From NCBI RefSeq assembly GCF_029852145.1, contig NC_079969.1, forward strand, positions 2,170,001 through 2,234,000: DNA of 64,000 bases, read 5' to 3'. The position numbers were made by a program, and so were the translations under genes. Positions 1 to 12,300 of the stretch are shown in pieces. Numbering within the stretch: the first letter of the stretch is position 1; each line of letters starts with the position of its first letter. Source of the DNA: Microplitis mediator (taxonomy: Eukaryota > Arthropoda > Insecta > Hymenoptera > Braconidae). The notes under the pieces are model-generated. The model did no database searches, was not told the origin of the DNA, and was given only the letters and a program-made list of their open reading frames with translations.

Positions 1-3000
1 TCAGGACTTTTTTGGGTTTCTTCTACTAGCGGACATCATAATGAACAAAAAACGTTTATATTGTGATGAGTTATTCCCAACAAGAGCAAAGTTACGGGCC
101 ACTCTTCATAAAAATCCATAGACAGTGTCATCTCCACCCATCTACACCATCTGCATATGGGTCTAAACTCAAAAAATAAATTTTTCTCAGGACTTTTTTG
201 GGTTTCTTCTACTAGCGGACATCATAATGAACAAAAAACGTTTATATTGTGATGAGTTATTCCCAACAAGAGCAAAGTTACGGGCCACTCTTCATAAAAA
301 TCCATAGACAGTGTCATCTCCACCCATCTACACCATCTGCATATGGGTCTAAACTCAAAAAATAAATTTTTCTCAGGACTTTTTTGGGTTTCTTCTACTA
401 GCGGACATCATAATGAACAAAAAACGTTTATATTGTGATGAGTTATTCCCAACAAGAGCAAAGTTACGGGCCACTCTTCATAAAAATCCATAGACAGTGT
501 CATCTCCACCCATCTACACCATCTGCATATGGGTCTAAACTCAAAAAATAATTTTTCTCAGGACTTTTTTGGGTTTCTTCTACTAGCGGACATCATAATG
601 AACAAAAAACGTTTATATTGTGATGAGTTATTCCCAACAAGAGCAAAGTTACGGGCCACTCTTCATAAAAATCCATAGACAGTGTCATCTCCACCCATCT
701 ACACCATCTGCATATGGGTCTAAACTCAAAAAATAAATTTTTCTCAGGACTTTTTTGGGTTTCTTCTACTAGCGGACATCATAATGAACAAAAAACGTTT
801 ATATTGTGATGAGTTATTCCCAACAAGAGCAAAGTTACGGGCCACTCTTCATAAAAATCCATAGACAGTGTCATCTCCACCCATCTACACCATCTGCATA
901 TGGGTCTAAACTCAAAAAATAAATTTTTCTCAGGACTTTTTTGGGTTTCTTCTACTAGCGGACATCATAATGAACAAAAAACGTTTATATTGTGATGAGT
1001 TATTCCCAACAAGAGCAAAGTTACGGGCCACTCTTCATAAAAATCCATAGACAGTGTCATCTCCACCCATCTACACCATCTGCATATGGGTCTAAACTCA
1101 AAAAATAAATTTTTCTCAGGACTTTTTTGGGTTTCTTCTACTAGCGGACATCATAATGAACAAAAAACGTTTATATTGTAATGAGTTATTCCCAACAAGA
1201 GCAAAGTTACGGGCCACTCTTCATAAAAATCCATAGACAGTGTCATCTCCACCCATCTACACCATCTGCATATGGGTCTAAACTCAAAAAATTAATTTTT
1301 CTCAGGACTTTTTTGGGTTTCTTCTACTAGCGGACATCATAATGAACAAAAAACGTTTATATTGTGATGAGTTATTCCCAACAAGAGCAAAGTTACGGGC
1401 CACTCTTCATAAAAATCCATAGACAGTGTCATCTCCACCCATCTACACCATCTGCATATGGGTCTAAACTCAAAAAATAAATTTTTCTCAGGACTTTTTT
1501 GGGTTTCTTCTACTAGCGGACATCATAATGAACAAAAAACGTTTATATTGTAATGAGTTATTCCCAACAAGAGCAAAGTTACGGGCCACTCTTCATAAAA
1601 ATCCATAGACAGTGTCATCTCCACCCATCTACACCATCTGCATATGGGTCTAAACTCAAAAAATTAATTTTTCTCAGGACTTTTTTGGGTTTCTTCTACT
1701 AGCGGACATCATAATGAACAAAAAACGTTTATATTGTGATGAGTTATTCCCAACAAGAGCAAAGTTACGGGCCACTCTTCATAAAAATCCATAGACAGTG
1801 TCATCTCCACCCATCTACACCATCTGCATATGGGTCTAAACTCAAAAAATAAATTTTTCTCAGGACTTTTTTGGGTTTCTTCTACTAGCGGACATCATAA
1901 TGAACAAAAAACGTTTATATTGTGATGAGTTATTCCCAACAAGAGCAAAGTTACGGGCCACTCTTCATAAAAATCCATAGACAGTGTCATCTCCACCCAT
2001 CTACACCATCTGCATATGGGTCTAAACTCAAAAAATAAATTTTTCTCAGGACTTTTTTGGGTTTCTTCTACTAGCGGACATCATAATGAACAAAAAACGT
2101 TTATATTGTGATGAGTTATTCCCAACAAGAGCAAAGTTACGGGCCACTCTTCATAAAAATCCATAGACAGTGTCATCTCCACCCATCTACACCATCTGCA
2201 TATGGGTCTAAACTCAAAAAATAAATTTTTCTCAGGACTTTTTTGGGTTTCTTCTACTAGCGGACATCATAATGAACAAAAAACGTTTATATTGTAATGA
2301 GTTATTCCCAACAAGAGCAAAGTTACGGGCCACTCTTCATAAAAATCCATAGACAGTGTCATCTCCACCCATCTACACCATCTGCATATGGGTCTAAACT
2401 CAAAAAATTAATTTTTCTCAGGACTTTTTTGGGTTTCTTCTACTAGCGGACATCATAATGAACAAAAAACGTTTATATTGTGATGAGTTATTCCCAACAA
2501 GAGCAAAGTTACGGGCCACTCTTCATAAAAATCCATAGACAGTGTCATCTCCACCCATCTACACCATCTGCATATGGGTCTAAACTCAAAAAATAAATTT
2601 TTCTCAGGACTTTTTTGGGTTTCTTCTACTAGCGGACATCATAATGAACAAAAAACGTTTATATTGTAATGAGTTATTCCCAACAAGAGCAAAGTTACGG
2701 GCCACTCTTCATAAAAATCCATAGACAGTGTCATCTCCACCCATCTACACCATCTGCATATGGGTCTAAACTCAAAAAATAAATTTTTCTCAGGACTTTT
2801 TTGGGTTTCTTCTACTAGCGGACATCATAATGAACAAAAAACGTTTATATTGTAATGAGTTATTCCCAACAAGAGCAAAGTTACGGGCCACTCTTCATAA
2901 AAATCCATAGACAGTGTCATCTCCACCCATCTACACCATCTGCATATGGGTCTAAACTCAAAAAATTAATTTTTCTCAGGACTTTTTTGGGTTTCTTCTA

Positions 3001-3290
3001 CTAGCGGACATCATAATGAACAAAAAACGTTTATATTGTGATGAGTTATTCCCAACAAGAGCAAAGTTACGGGCCACTCTTCATAAAAATCCATAGACAG
3101 TGTCATCTCCACCCATCTACACCATCTGCATATGGGTCTAAACTCAAAAAATAAATTTTTCTCAGGACTTTTTTGGGTTTCTTCTACTAGCGGACATCAT
3201 AATGAACAAAAAACGTTCATATTGTGCCGAGTTATTCCCAACAGGGGCAAAGTTACAGGCCACTTTCCATAAAAATATATTGACTGGTAT
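1..3290. repeat. 186-bp satellite array, 17 full units plus a diverged end unit
   Basis: Head-to-tail units start at 1, 187, 373, 558, 744, 930, 1116 and then every 186 bp to 2976. A diverged eighteenth unit starts at 3162 and fades by about 3290. Unit 3 lacks one A. Identity between units is nearly complete. Two linked variants recur: GTGATGAG or GTAATGAG, and AAATAAAT or AAATTAAT at the unit end. Each unit contains a 26-codon ATG frame ending at TAG. The array runs off the left edge, so its full size is unknown. I see no transposase or terminal repeat. Confidence 0.97.
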
Positions 3291-3786
3291 CCTTCTCTTT
3301 CAATCCGAATCCTCCCTCGCCTTTCGTGCCATCATATCTCGAGTACTAAATTTTTTTTTGATGTTTTTTTCATCAGAACGCCAAAAAAATTCAAATATTT
3401 CTAGATGTAAAGTTTATTTTCTTTTCCGAACACCCGATCTAGTCCATAAATACGCGAAAAGTCTCGTGCGCGCGCTTGCGCGCGAAACATAAATTCTCGC
3501 GTTACCTTCAAAAGATAGAAAAGAAATTTTGGTCTCAATTTTTTTCTTTCTAATAAAAAAAAATAAAAAAATTTGACAGTATTTACAAAATCATTAGAAA
3601 TTTATTCTGCACTAAATTAACTGTCTGTAATTAATTATTAGTGTATATATATTCATATATATATCCATATATCGATCAAACAAATAAACAAAAAAGTCAA
3701 CATCCTGTCAAGTAAACAAAAATTTCTAACCATTCAATTCCAAATTAAAAACACTCACTAATTCATCTCCTGCTTAATTAATTATC
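3291..3786. other. Spacer and probable centrin 5' region
   Basis: There is no gene here. A GC-rich near-palindrome of alternating CG and GC steps lies at about 3462-3488, in contrast with the AT-rich surroundings. The stretch from about 3600 to 3786 is AT-rich and leads into the centrin start codon, so it probably holds the promoter and 5' UTR. The 96-codon frame at 3202-3492 begins inside the last satellite unit and is not supported as a gene. Confidence 0.5.
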
Positions 3787-4625
3787 ATGGTAAGTATCCA
3801 TTAATTAACTTTTTTAATTATTAAATTAATCAATTAATGAAATAAAAATTTATACTTCAAATTGCTGTCAAAATTTCTAATTTTTTTTCTCCCAATCTCT
3901 TAAAATTTAAATTCTGGGCAAAATATTCAACTTACGTGAAAATTATCTCAAACATTTTTTGTAGGAAATTAAATTTCCTATAAATTTATCTCAGTACTTT
4001 TTGTTCGTATCTCTGATATTTTAGCCAGAATTTACATTCCAAGTCGCGGGAAAAAAATTTACTTTTTTTTTTTTCTTTGAAAATTTAATTTTTGTCATTA
4101 AAAAAAATTTTTTTTTTTTCCTAGGCATCAACATCAAAAAAAGGAGGCACGAAAAAAAAATCAAAGCTTATTGACGAGCTGACAGATGAGCAGCGTTCAG
4201 ATATTAAGGAAGCGTTCGATCTTTTCGATACCGATGGGACCGGAATTATTGCGACAAAAGAACTGAAGGTTGTGTTACGAGCACTAGGATTTGAACCTAA
4301 ACGCGATGAGTTAAAAAAACTTGTTGGAGAAGTTGACCCCGACAATGAGGGAGTTATTTGTTATGAAGATTTTCTGACTTTGATGGCAACTAAAATGGGA
4401 GAGAAAGACAATAAAGAGGAAATTTTACGGGCATTCAAACTTTTTGATGACGATGACACTGGGAAAATAACTTTTAAAAATTTAAAACGAGTTGCCAAAG
4501 AATTGGGAGAGAATTTGACTGATGAGGAGTTACAGGAAATGATTGATGAGGCGGACCGTGATGGCGATGGCGCCATTTCACCTGATGAATTTTTGAGAAT
4601 CATGAAGAAAACTTGTTTATATTAA
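3787..4625 (+). CDS. CETN2: Centrin (caltractin), EF-hand protein
   Basis: Two coding exons: the ATG alone at 3787-3789, then GTAAGT, and exon 2 at 4125-4625 after a pyrimidine-rich CTAG acceptor. The product is 167 residues, the usual centrin length. It has a short Lys/Ser/Thr-rich N-terminus and four EF-hand loops at about 36-47 (DTDGTG), 72-83 (DPDNEG), 109-120 (DDDDTG) and 145-156 (DRDGDG). Loops 1 and 4 look canonical. Loop 2 ends in Asp and loop 3 in Asn where Glu is usual, so they may bind calcium weakly. Centrins act at centrioles and basal bodies and, as centrin-2, in nucleotide excision repair. The sequence is closer to the centrin-1/2 type than centrin-3, but I cannot separate paralogues with certainty. 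The gene converges on EXOSC8. Confidence 0.93.
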
Positions 4626-5500
4626 TTTTTTTGTTTATTCAAATTCCTACTAAACTACTGGTCTTATGAGGTTTTTCATAAGGACTTTTTTTTGTAGGAA
4701 ATTTAATCCTCTATAAAAAAGGTCTCTTTCACTTTTTTGATATCGGTGATATTTTAGCTGGAATTCGAATTTTAAAACCAGTAGATTTGAAATTTTTGCT
4801 AAATATGCAAAGAAAAATGTATGAGTTTTTTTAAGTTAAGATTCTGGCCAAAATATCAAATATATGAGAAAATTGATGAGGGCTTTTTTTGTAGGAAATT
4901 TTATCCTCTATAAAAAAAGTCTCTTTCATTTTTTTGATATCGGTGATATTTTAGCCGGAATTCGAATTTTAAAACCACGGGATTTGAAATTTTTGCTAGA
5001 TATGCTAAGAAAAATGTATGAGTTTCTTAAAATGATAATTCTGGCCAAAATATCAAACTTATGGGAAAATTGATAAGGACCTTTCTTGAAGGAAATTAAA
5101 TTTCCTATAAAAACATCTCAGTGAACATTTGTCGTATCTTTGATAGTTTAGCCGTAATAATAATTTAAAGTTTAGAAAGATAAGATTGATATTTTTTCAT
5201 AAAAAAATGGAATTAAAGTTTTAAAAAATTCTAGTTCGTAAATTTTCAGAGTTACGATGAAATTGCTGAGGACATTTTTTGTAGGTAATTTTATTCTGTG
5301 TAAAAATGGTCCTCAGGTATTTTCATGTAAACTTGATAGTTTACGAGTTATGATTTTTTAAAATAAAAATTCTTGAAAATGGCTGAATTGAAAAAAAATA
5401 TTTATTAATAATAATAATTAAGTGTCGATGTATTTATGGTTGAGAAAATAAGAATAAAATTTTTGTACCAAAAAAAAAAATAATTTATTAATATTTTTAT
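4626..5500. repeat. Centrin 3' flank with hairpin-motif repeats
   Basis: Between the converging centrin and EXOSC8 genes there are about four diverged copies of a roughly 190-bp unit. Each contains TTTTTGTAGGAAATT followed shortly by CTATAAAAAAGGTCT or a variant (near 4690, 4890, 5085 and 5280). The two halves pair as a short hairpin. The same motif recurs in introns elsewhere in the window. The short frames in this stretch are repeat-derived. Confidence 0.75.
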
Positions 5501-8143
5501 TTACAAGTCAGCAACCGCAGTTTTAATTAAATTACAAATTTTTTCAGAACGTTTTTTCGACTGATCAATACACAGCATAATTAATTGTGGCGATATTGGT
5601 CTTCCACCTGCAATTAAATTAAAAAATAATTTTTAATACTGGGGTCGAATTTGTGACGCGATTTCCGTTAGTTTGAGTACCCACATCGATATATTTGAAC
5701 GTGGTCCAAAAAATCAAAATGGCGGCTGATTAAAAATAATCAAATTAAATTTAAAAAATTCTCCACTCAAAAATATTACTGTGACCATTCATTTGAATCG
5801 TAATTTCCTCAACTCAACATTCAATCCCTTATTTTTACCGCAATTTCAATTTCCCTTCCGAACCATCTTACCCTCCAAACAAAACCATTTACCACTTTAT
5901 CAAAACATATCGATGCGACCACTCATTTGATCGGAAATTTCCCGCTCTTTTCAAAAATTTATATCCCACAGCCCCAAAAAAATTTCTACTCTCCCCAGAA
6001 CTCAATTTAATATTAAATATTTATAATTCTAAAAAAAAAAAAAAATTACCTGGCTTATGTACAAAACAAATTTCATTTTCGTTTATAACGATTGTTATTC
6101 TACTTAGAGACAATGCTTCCTCTTCTTCCGTAGGGTCTGCGAGTATTAATTCACTAAAAAAAAAAATTTTTATTATTTTATAGAATAGTTTATTTCTTTT
6201 ACCAAAAAACCTTTCGTATCTTCAAAAATATTCGACTTATCGAAAAACTTGTACAGACCTTTTTTGTAGAGAATTAAATTCCCTACAATTTTTGTCTGAT
6301 ATATTTTTGTCGTATCTCTAATAGTTTAGCCGGTAGAAATAATTATAAACTTACTCATCGTAAATAGCGAAGGTACTTGAAGATAACAAACATTTTAACG
6401 TCAACGGATGACGATTACTTGGATGCACGACAGTCGTTTTTGCTTCTGGGTTGTAATTTATCTCTGGTAATGTTACTAGAGCAGAAACATTTTTTTAAAT
6501 TAAAACTAAAAATAAATAAAAAAAATTTTTTAAATTGAACTTACGAGTGGAAAGAGCGGCCATGAGCGCACCGATGCAGGCATCAATTAATGAGCCATCG
6601 CAGTCAATGCACTCCAAGTCACAGTACAGTACCCAGGCTAATTTATTTTTACAGATACAGAGCTCACGCAGATCAATTGCTTGCGAACTATTTAAAATAT
6701 CGTCAATTATTTTAGTTGCGCATTGAGCATTTTCGCTGGGTGGCCCCGGGCGATATTTTGATGAACAGAGAGGAGTCAGTCCTACATTTGGTATCAAGTA
6801 ACCACAGTCTGGTGTTTCGGATTTCGGTTCCGCTAATTCCTGAAAACAAATTTTTTGTCATTTTTAAGTTTTTTAATTAAATATTTGAATATCTCATTAA
6901 ATATTGGGTTTGAGAGAAAATTTATGGGGACCTTTTTCGAAGCCCTTTGAATTCTCTACAAAAAAGGTCCGGATGACTTTTAGTCTAAAATTGATATTTA
7001 AGGCTCTAGAAATTTTTAAAGCTGGCAATCAAATTTCTAACTGAACTCTAATTCAAAAATTTGACCAATTACTTTAAAATTGCAATATCTCATTAATTTT
7101 TAATTTTAGAGAAAAATTTATAGAGACCTTTTTTGAAGCCCTTTGAATTCTCTACAAAAAAGGTCCAGTTGACTTTTAGTCTAAAATTGATATTTAAGGC
7201 TCTAGAAATTTTTAAAGCTGGTAATCAAATTTCCAACTGAACTCTAATTTCAAAAATTTAAACAATTACTTTAAAATTGCAATATCTCATTAATTTTTGA
7301 TTTTAGAGAAAAATTTGTAGAGACCTTTTTTGAAGCCCTTTGAATTCTCTACAAAAAAGGTCCAGTTGACTTTTACTCTAAAATTGATATTTAAGGCTCT
7401 AGAAATTTTTAAAGCTGGCAATTAAATTTCCAACTGAACTCTAATTTCAAAAATTTAAACAATTACTTTAAAATTGCAATATCTCATTAATTTTTGATTT
7501 TAGAGAAAAATTCACAGAGACCTTTTTTGAAGCTCTTTAAATTCTCTACAAAAAAGTCCCTATCGACTTTTTAATAAAACCTAAAATTTTCCAAGTACAA
7601 GAATTTTTAAATTTCTAATTAAAACTTTTCATGCTCGCGGTGCAAAAACTTTAAAATTCTAATTACGTCTTAATTACCAGAGATACAAAAAAAGTCATCA
7701 GAATCTTTTTGATAGAAAATTTTCAGGGCTACAAAAAAGGTCCTGATAAATTTTACTCTAAAGTTAATATTTAAGGAGTTAAATGACTTTTTTTGAAAAT
7801 TAATAAACTTACAGCTTTAATACCACAGACTACTTTTGTGTTACCGATTTTATAAATCGCCGATGCGTCGGCTTTAGTTATTGACGACACGTTAACGTTG
7901 ACTGGACGGTAGTTTAAAAATTCACGTCCGTCTGGACGAATTTCCTGTGTCTAAAAAAAAAATTTATTTTGTAAAATAAAAAATTATAAATTATTTTAAT
8001 AAATTCTTACCAAGTAGTCGCGGAGAAATTTCATAGGATAGAGAGTCCTGGAAAAAATAAATTTAATTAATAAAAAAAAAATTATTTAAATAATTAATTA
8101 ATTAATAAATAAAAAATTATAATTACTGATAAAGCGACGCCAT
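5501..8143 (-). CDS. EXOSC8: Exosome complex component EXOSC8 / Rrp43
   Basis: Seven exons on the minus strand: 8127-8143, 8011-8047, 7813-7950, 6545-6839, 6355-6475, 6050-6153 and 5501-5607. All junctions keep phase, giving 819 nt and 272 residues, close to the roughly 276 of animal orthologues. Recognisable blocks include IRPDGRE near residue 22, GLTPLCSSKYRPGPP and KLAWVLYCDLECID in exon 4, LADPTEEEE in exon 6 and FVHKPGG across the exon 6/7 junction. The protein is an RNase PH-like subunit of the exosome core ring, used in 3'-5' RNA decay in nucleus and cytoplasm; metazoan ring subunits are known to be catalytically inactive. It is divergent from SPCS3 and convergent with centrin. Nothing looks broken. 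Confidence 0.96.
6880..7780. repeat. Tandem ~195-bp hairpin repeat in EXOSC8 intron 3
   Basis: Four strong units begin near 6914, 7110, 7304 and 7502, with a decayed fifth near 7690. Each carries GACCTTTTTTGAAGCCCTTT followed by GAATTCTCTACAAAAAAGGT, whose ends are complementary and can fold. Between hairpins the unit is AT-rich and well conserved. The array fills nearly the whole intron. Confidence 0.9.
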
Positions 8144-9336
8144 AATTAATTTTTTAAATTAACACTTTTCACTTAAAATATTAAATATTTATTTTTAACC
8201 TCTTGTTTACTGTCAACTATCAGTATAAACATGAAGATGAAGACACGATTTACCATGTGCTCGAATTATATTTAAGGCGGGTTTTAATTTGAATGTAAAA
8301 AAAAATTATCGATAGCGTAGGAATCGATTGTCATGTGCGCGCATCAGCCATCTTGTCGTCGCACATTTTAAAAAATTAAAAACGCAATTTCGGGTAAAAA
8401 TTTTTAAATTATTAATTAATGAAGGAAAATTAATAATTAATTTACTAGAACAGTAATTTGTTAATTAAGATTTTTCTGGTTACGTTAATTTTTATTTTAT
8501 TGGTTAACTACTGGAGTTATGAAATTTTTATAGATACCTTTCTTACAGGAAATTTAAGGCTCTTTAAAAAAGGTCTCTTGCATTTTTTTGATATCTTTGA
8601 TATTTTAACCAGAATTTTAAGTTTAAAGCCCGGGGGTTCAAAATTATTAGCAAAAATACAAAAAAATATATGAGTAACTTTAAAATAAAAATTCTGGCTA
8701 AAATATCAAATTTATGAAAAAATTTATAAGGACTTTTTCTACAGAGAATTAAATTTCCTACAAAAAAGTGTCTCATCATTTTTTTGATATTCTGATATTT
8801 TAACCACAATTTCAATTTTAAAACCCGCGGTCCCAAAATTTCAAAATTTTAATAAAAAAAAACAGATTCCATCAAATTCCCATAAAAATAAAATCCAAAA
8901 TCCATAAAAAATATTTAAAAACACCCCAGTAAAGTAAATTTACTTAAAAAAGTTCATGAAAACCACTTGCATTAAGGCGGGTTTGAATTAAAATTCAAAT
9001 AATGCCGCGTTTTCAAAAACAGAAACGTCTGACCCGCCATCTTCAAAAAACATACGTGTCACTCACTCACCTCAATAATAACAATAATAATAATAATAAC
9101 AATAAAACACACGTTTTCTATAAATTTACAATAATAATTTGATGACGTTGATAATTACAACAACTAACCAAAAAAATAATTACTCTCATTTTAAAAAATC
9201 AACTTCCAAATGTTGATAATCTAGTAGTTTATTTTTAAATAAATCTATTATTTATTTTTGCCAGCGTAGATTCAAATAAATAAAATAAATACGTAAGAGA
9301 CTTAAAAATAAATTATTTAAAAATAATTATTTAAAA
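8144..9336. promoter_or_regulatory. Head-to-head EXOSC8/SPCS3 promoter interval
   Basis: The two divergent start codons are about 1.2 kb apart. AGGCGGGTTT occurs near 8273 and again near 8973. Each is followed within about 85 bp by a GCCATCTT motif (near 8348 and 9038), reminiscent of YY1-type sites near start sites. A GTGCGCGCATC stretch lies near 8335. Between the two blocks, at 8450-8850, there are two diverged hairpin-motif units. A short AAT/AAC run is at about 9076-9100. The promoter assignment is inference from layout and motif pairing. Confidence 0.5.
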
Positions 9337-12300
9337 ATGCACACGGTATTTACAAGAGCGAATGCAATATTGGCATACACTGTAAGTGTTGCCGGTTTTT
9401 TAACATTTTTCTGTTTCCTGTCAACTGTTTTTCTTGACTATCGTGCTGTTGCTAATTTAAATACCGTCAAAGTTGTTGTGTAAGTATTAATTTTATTAAT
9501 TTTCATTAATTACTAATTAATTAATGACTGTAATTATTTTTTTTAATTACAGAAAAAATGTCCCAGACTACAGCGCGTCGAGAGAAAAAAATGATCTAGG
9601 ATTTTTGACATTTGATTTACAAACTGATATCCTTTTTATATATTTATGTATATGTATATATGTTTAATTATTTAAGATATTTTCTTTAATTATTTTAATT
9701 ATTAATTAATTACATCTCACTCCATTATTTAATTGGAATGTAAAACAGCTGTTTCTTTATTTGACTGCGGAGTATAAAACTGAAGCCAATCATATTAATC
9801 AGGTATAATTAATATATATATTATATATCAAATATAATTACTCATATATTTTAATGAATCGAAGCTAAGGGAAAATTTATAATTTTTGGATTTCTTTTTG
9901 ACGTCAATTTAAAAAAAAAAAAAACTAAAAAAATTCAGGTGTAGAAAATTTAAAAAACTACAAGTGCATTTTTTAAAAATATTTTTTTTTGATTTATTGG
10001 GGGGAAAATTCAAAAATTAGACGTCGGGTTACCGGAAGTATTTATCATCCAGAAGTTAGCAGACAATTAAAAATTTGTGGATTTTTTTTGACGTCAATTT
10101 AAAAAAAAATGAAAAAATGTAGGTGTAGGAAATTTAAAAAACTACAAGTGCATTTTTTAAAAATATTTTTTTTTGAATTTATTGGGGGGAAAATTCAAAA
10201 ATTAGAGGTCGGGTAACCGGAATTATTTATGATCCAGAAGTTAGCAGACAATCAACAATTTTTGGATTTTTTTTTGACGTCAATTTAGAATAAAAAAAAA
10301 AAAATAAGAAAATGCAGGTGTAGGAAATTAAAAGAACTACAAGTGCATTTTTTAAAAATATTTTTTTTTTAATTTATTGGGGAATTTAGCAGAGAATTAA
10401 AAATTTTTGGATTTTTTTTTCACCAAATCAATTGCAAAAAAAAAAAAACTAAAAAAATGCACATGTAGAAAATAAAAAAATCTACAAGTGCAATTTTTCA
10501 AAATATTTTTTTTTTTTATAATTAATCATTTTTTTTAAATTCGAAAATTATTTGACGTTTGCTGACTTCAGTATCATAATTATTTAATGAGAATGTAGCA
10601 GACGTTAAACAAGATTATAAATAAATAGAATAATTAATTAAAAAAATAATAATTTTAAAAAATGCACTTATTAATTTCAAAATTTTTTAAATGCGCATTT
10701 TTTTCAAATTTTATTTTATTAATTATTTACTGCATTTATTAATAATATTAAATATTAGGGCTGTACATCTAAACCGGCTTAACCGGTTAAAAAAGTTAAC
10801 CAGGTTAATTAGCTGGTTAGCTGGTCAGCTTAGCTAATTTAACTGGTTAACTTCATTAGCTTGGCTAAGCAGCCAAAGGCTTAACCGGTTAACTTAAATT
10901 AGCTAGGCTAATTAGCTGAGGGTTTAACCGGTTAAATGGTTAATTTTTTTTTTTCATCTATTCGCTACTTTATCTTAGAAAATGTATAGGAAATATCATA
11001 TTTCTTTCATTTTAGACCGAAAAAGCTATAACAAAAAATTTATACTATTAGTTCAAAAAAAATCACTCCAATTTTTCGAATTATTCAATTAAAAATATAT
11101 CGCGTTACTAAAGCCAAAAGAACGTATGTCAAAAAAAATGTTATTTTCGTTGTTTTCTGGATATATTTTGTTGTAACATTCCCAAGTTTATCCGAAAAAA
11201 AAAATTTTTTAATACGCCCTTTTTGGTTCTACAGAGTCAAAAGGGCGTATATTTTGAGATACGCCCGTTTGACATTAGTAACGCGATTTATTTTTATTTA
11301 AATAATTCGAAAAATTGTAGAGAATTTTTTTTAACTAATATTATAAATTTTTTGTTATAGCTTTTTCGGTCTAAAAGTAAAGAAATATGATATTTCCTAT
11401 ACATTTTCTAAGATAAAGTAGCGAATAGATGAAAAAAAAAAATTAACCATTTAACCGGTTAAACCCTCAGCTAATTAGCCTAGCTAATTTAAGTTAACCG
11501 GTTAAGCCTTTGGCTGCTTAGCCAAGCTAATGAAGTTAACCAGTTAAATTAGCTAAGCTGACCAGCTAACCAGCTAATTAACCTGGTTAACTTTTTTAAC
11601 CGGTTAAGCCGGTTTAGATGTACAGCCCTATTAAATATGATACTGGAATTAGCCGACGTCTGATTTTTGGATTTTTTTAAGAACGATAAATTATTAAAAA
11701 AAAAATATTTAAAAAAATTGCACCTGTAGTTTTTTAAATTTTCTATGTGTGCATTTTTTTAGTTTTTGTTTTTTTGTAATTTATTTGCTGGAAAAAAATC
11801 CGAAAATTAATAATTGTCTGCTAACTTCAGGATCATTTTTAAATTTGTCTGATGTCTGCTACATTCACATTCATAATCATTTATTTCTCATATTTTTAAT
11901 AATTTTAAATATTTTTTGAAACATTGGCGGGAATTTTTAAATTTGAAAAGATCATATTTAATTAATAAAAGATCTAATTAACAGAATTATAATTAGATCT
12001 AATTGTATCTAGTGTATAGATAATAATTCCGGATTCTAAAGTAATTCGACGTCTAATAATTTTTGAATTTTTTTAAAACGATGATTTATAAAAAAATTAA
12101 AAATCCAAAAAATTCCACCTGAAGCTTTTTCAATTTTCTACATGTGCATTTTTGTATTTTTTTTTTTTTTTTCATAATCAATTTGTTGAAAAAAAAAATT
12201 TTTAATTGTCTACTAACTTCGGGATCATTAATTCCAGATGCTGAAGTAATTTGACATCTAATAATTTTTTGAAATTTTTTTAAAACGATAATTTATAAAA

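Noticed and set aside
1..3200. CRISPR-like array
   Set aside because: The unit repeats in full with no unique spacers, and the genome is eukaryotic; it is a satellite.
3202..3492. 96-codon frame at the end of the satellite
   Set aside because: It starts inside a diverged satellite unit and ends in low-complexity DNA; no recognisable domain and no splice support.
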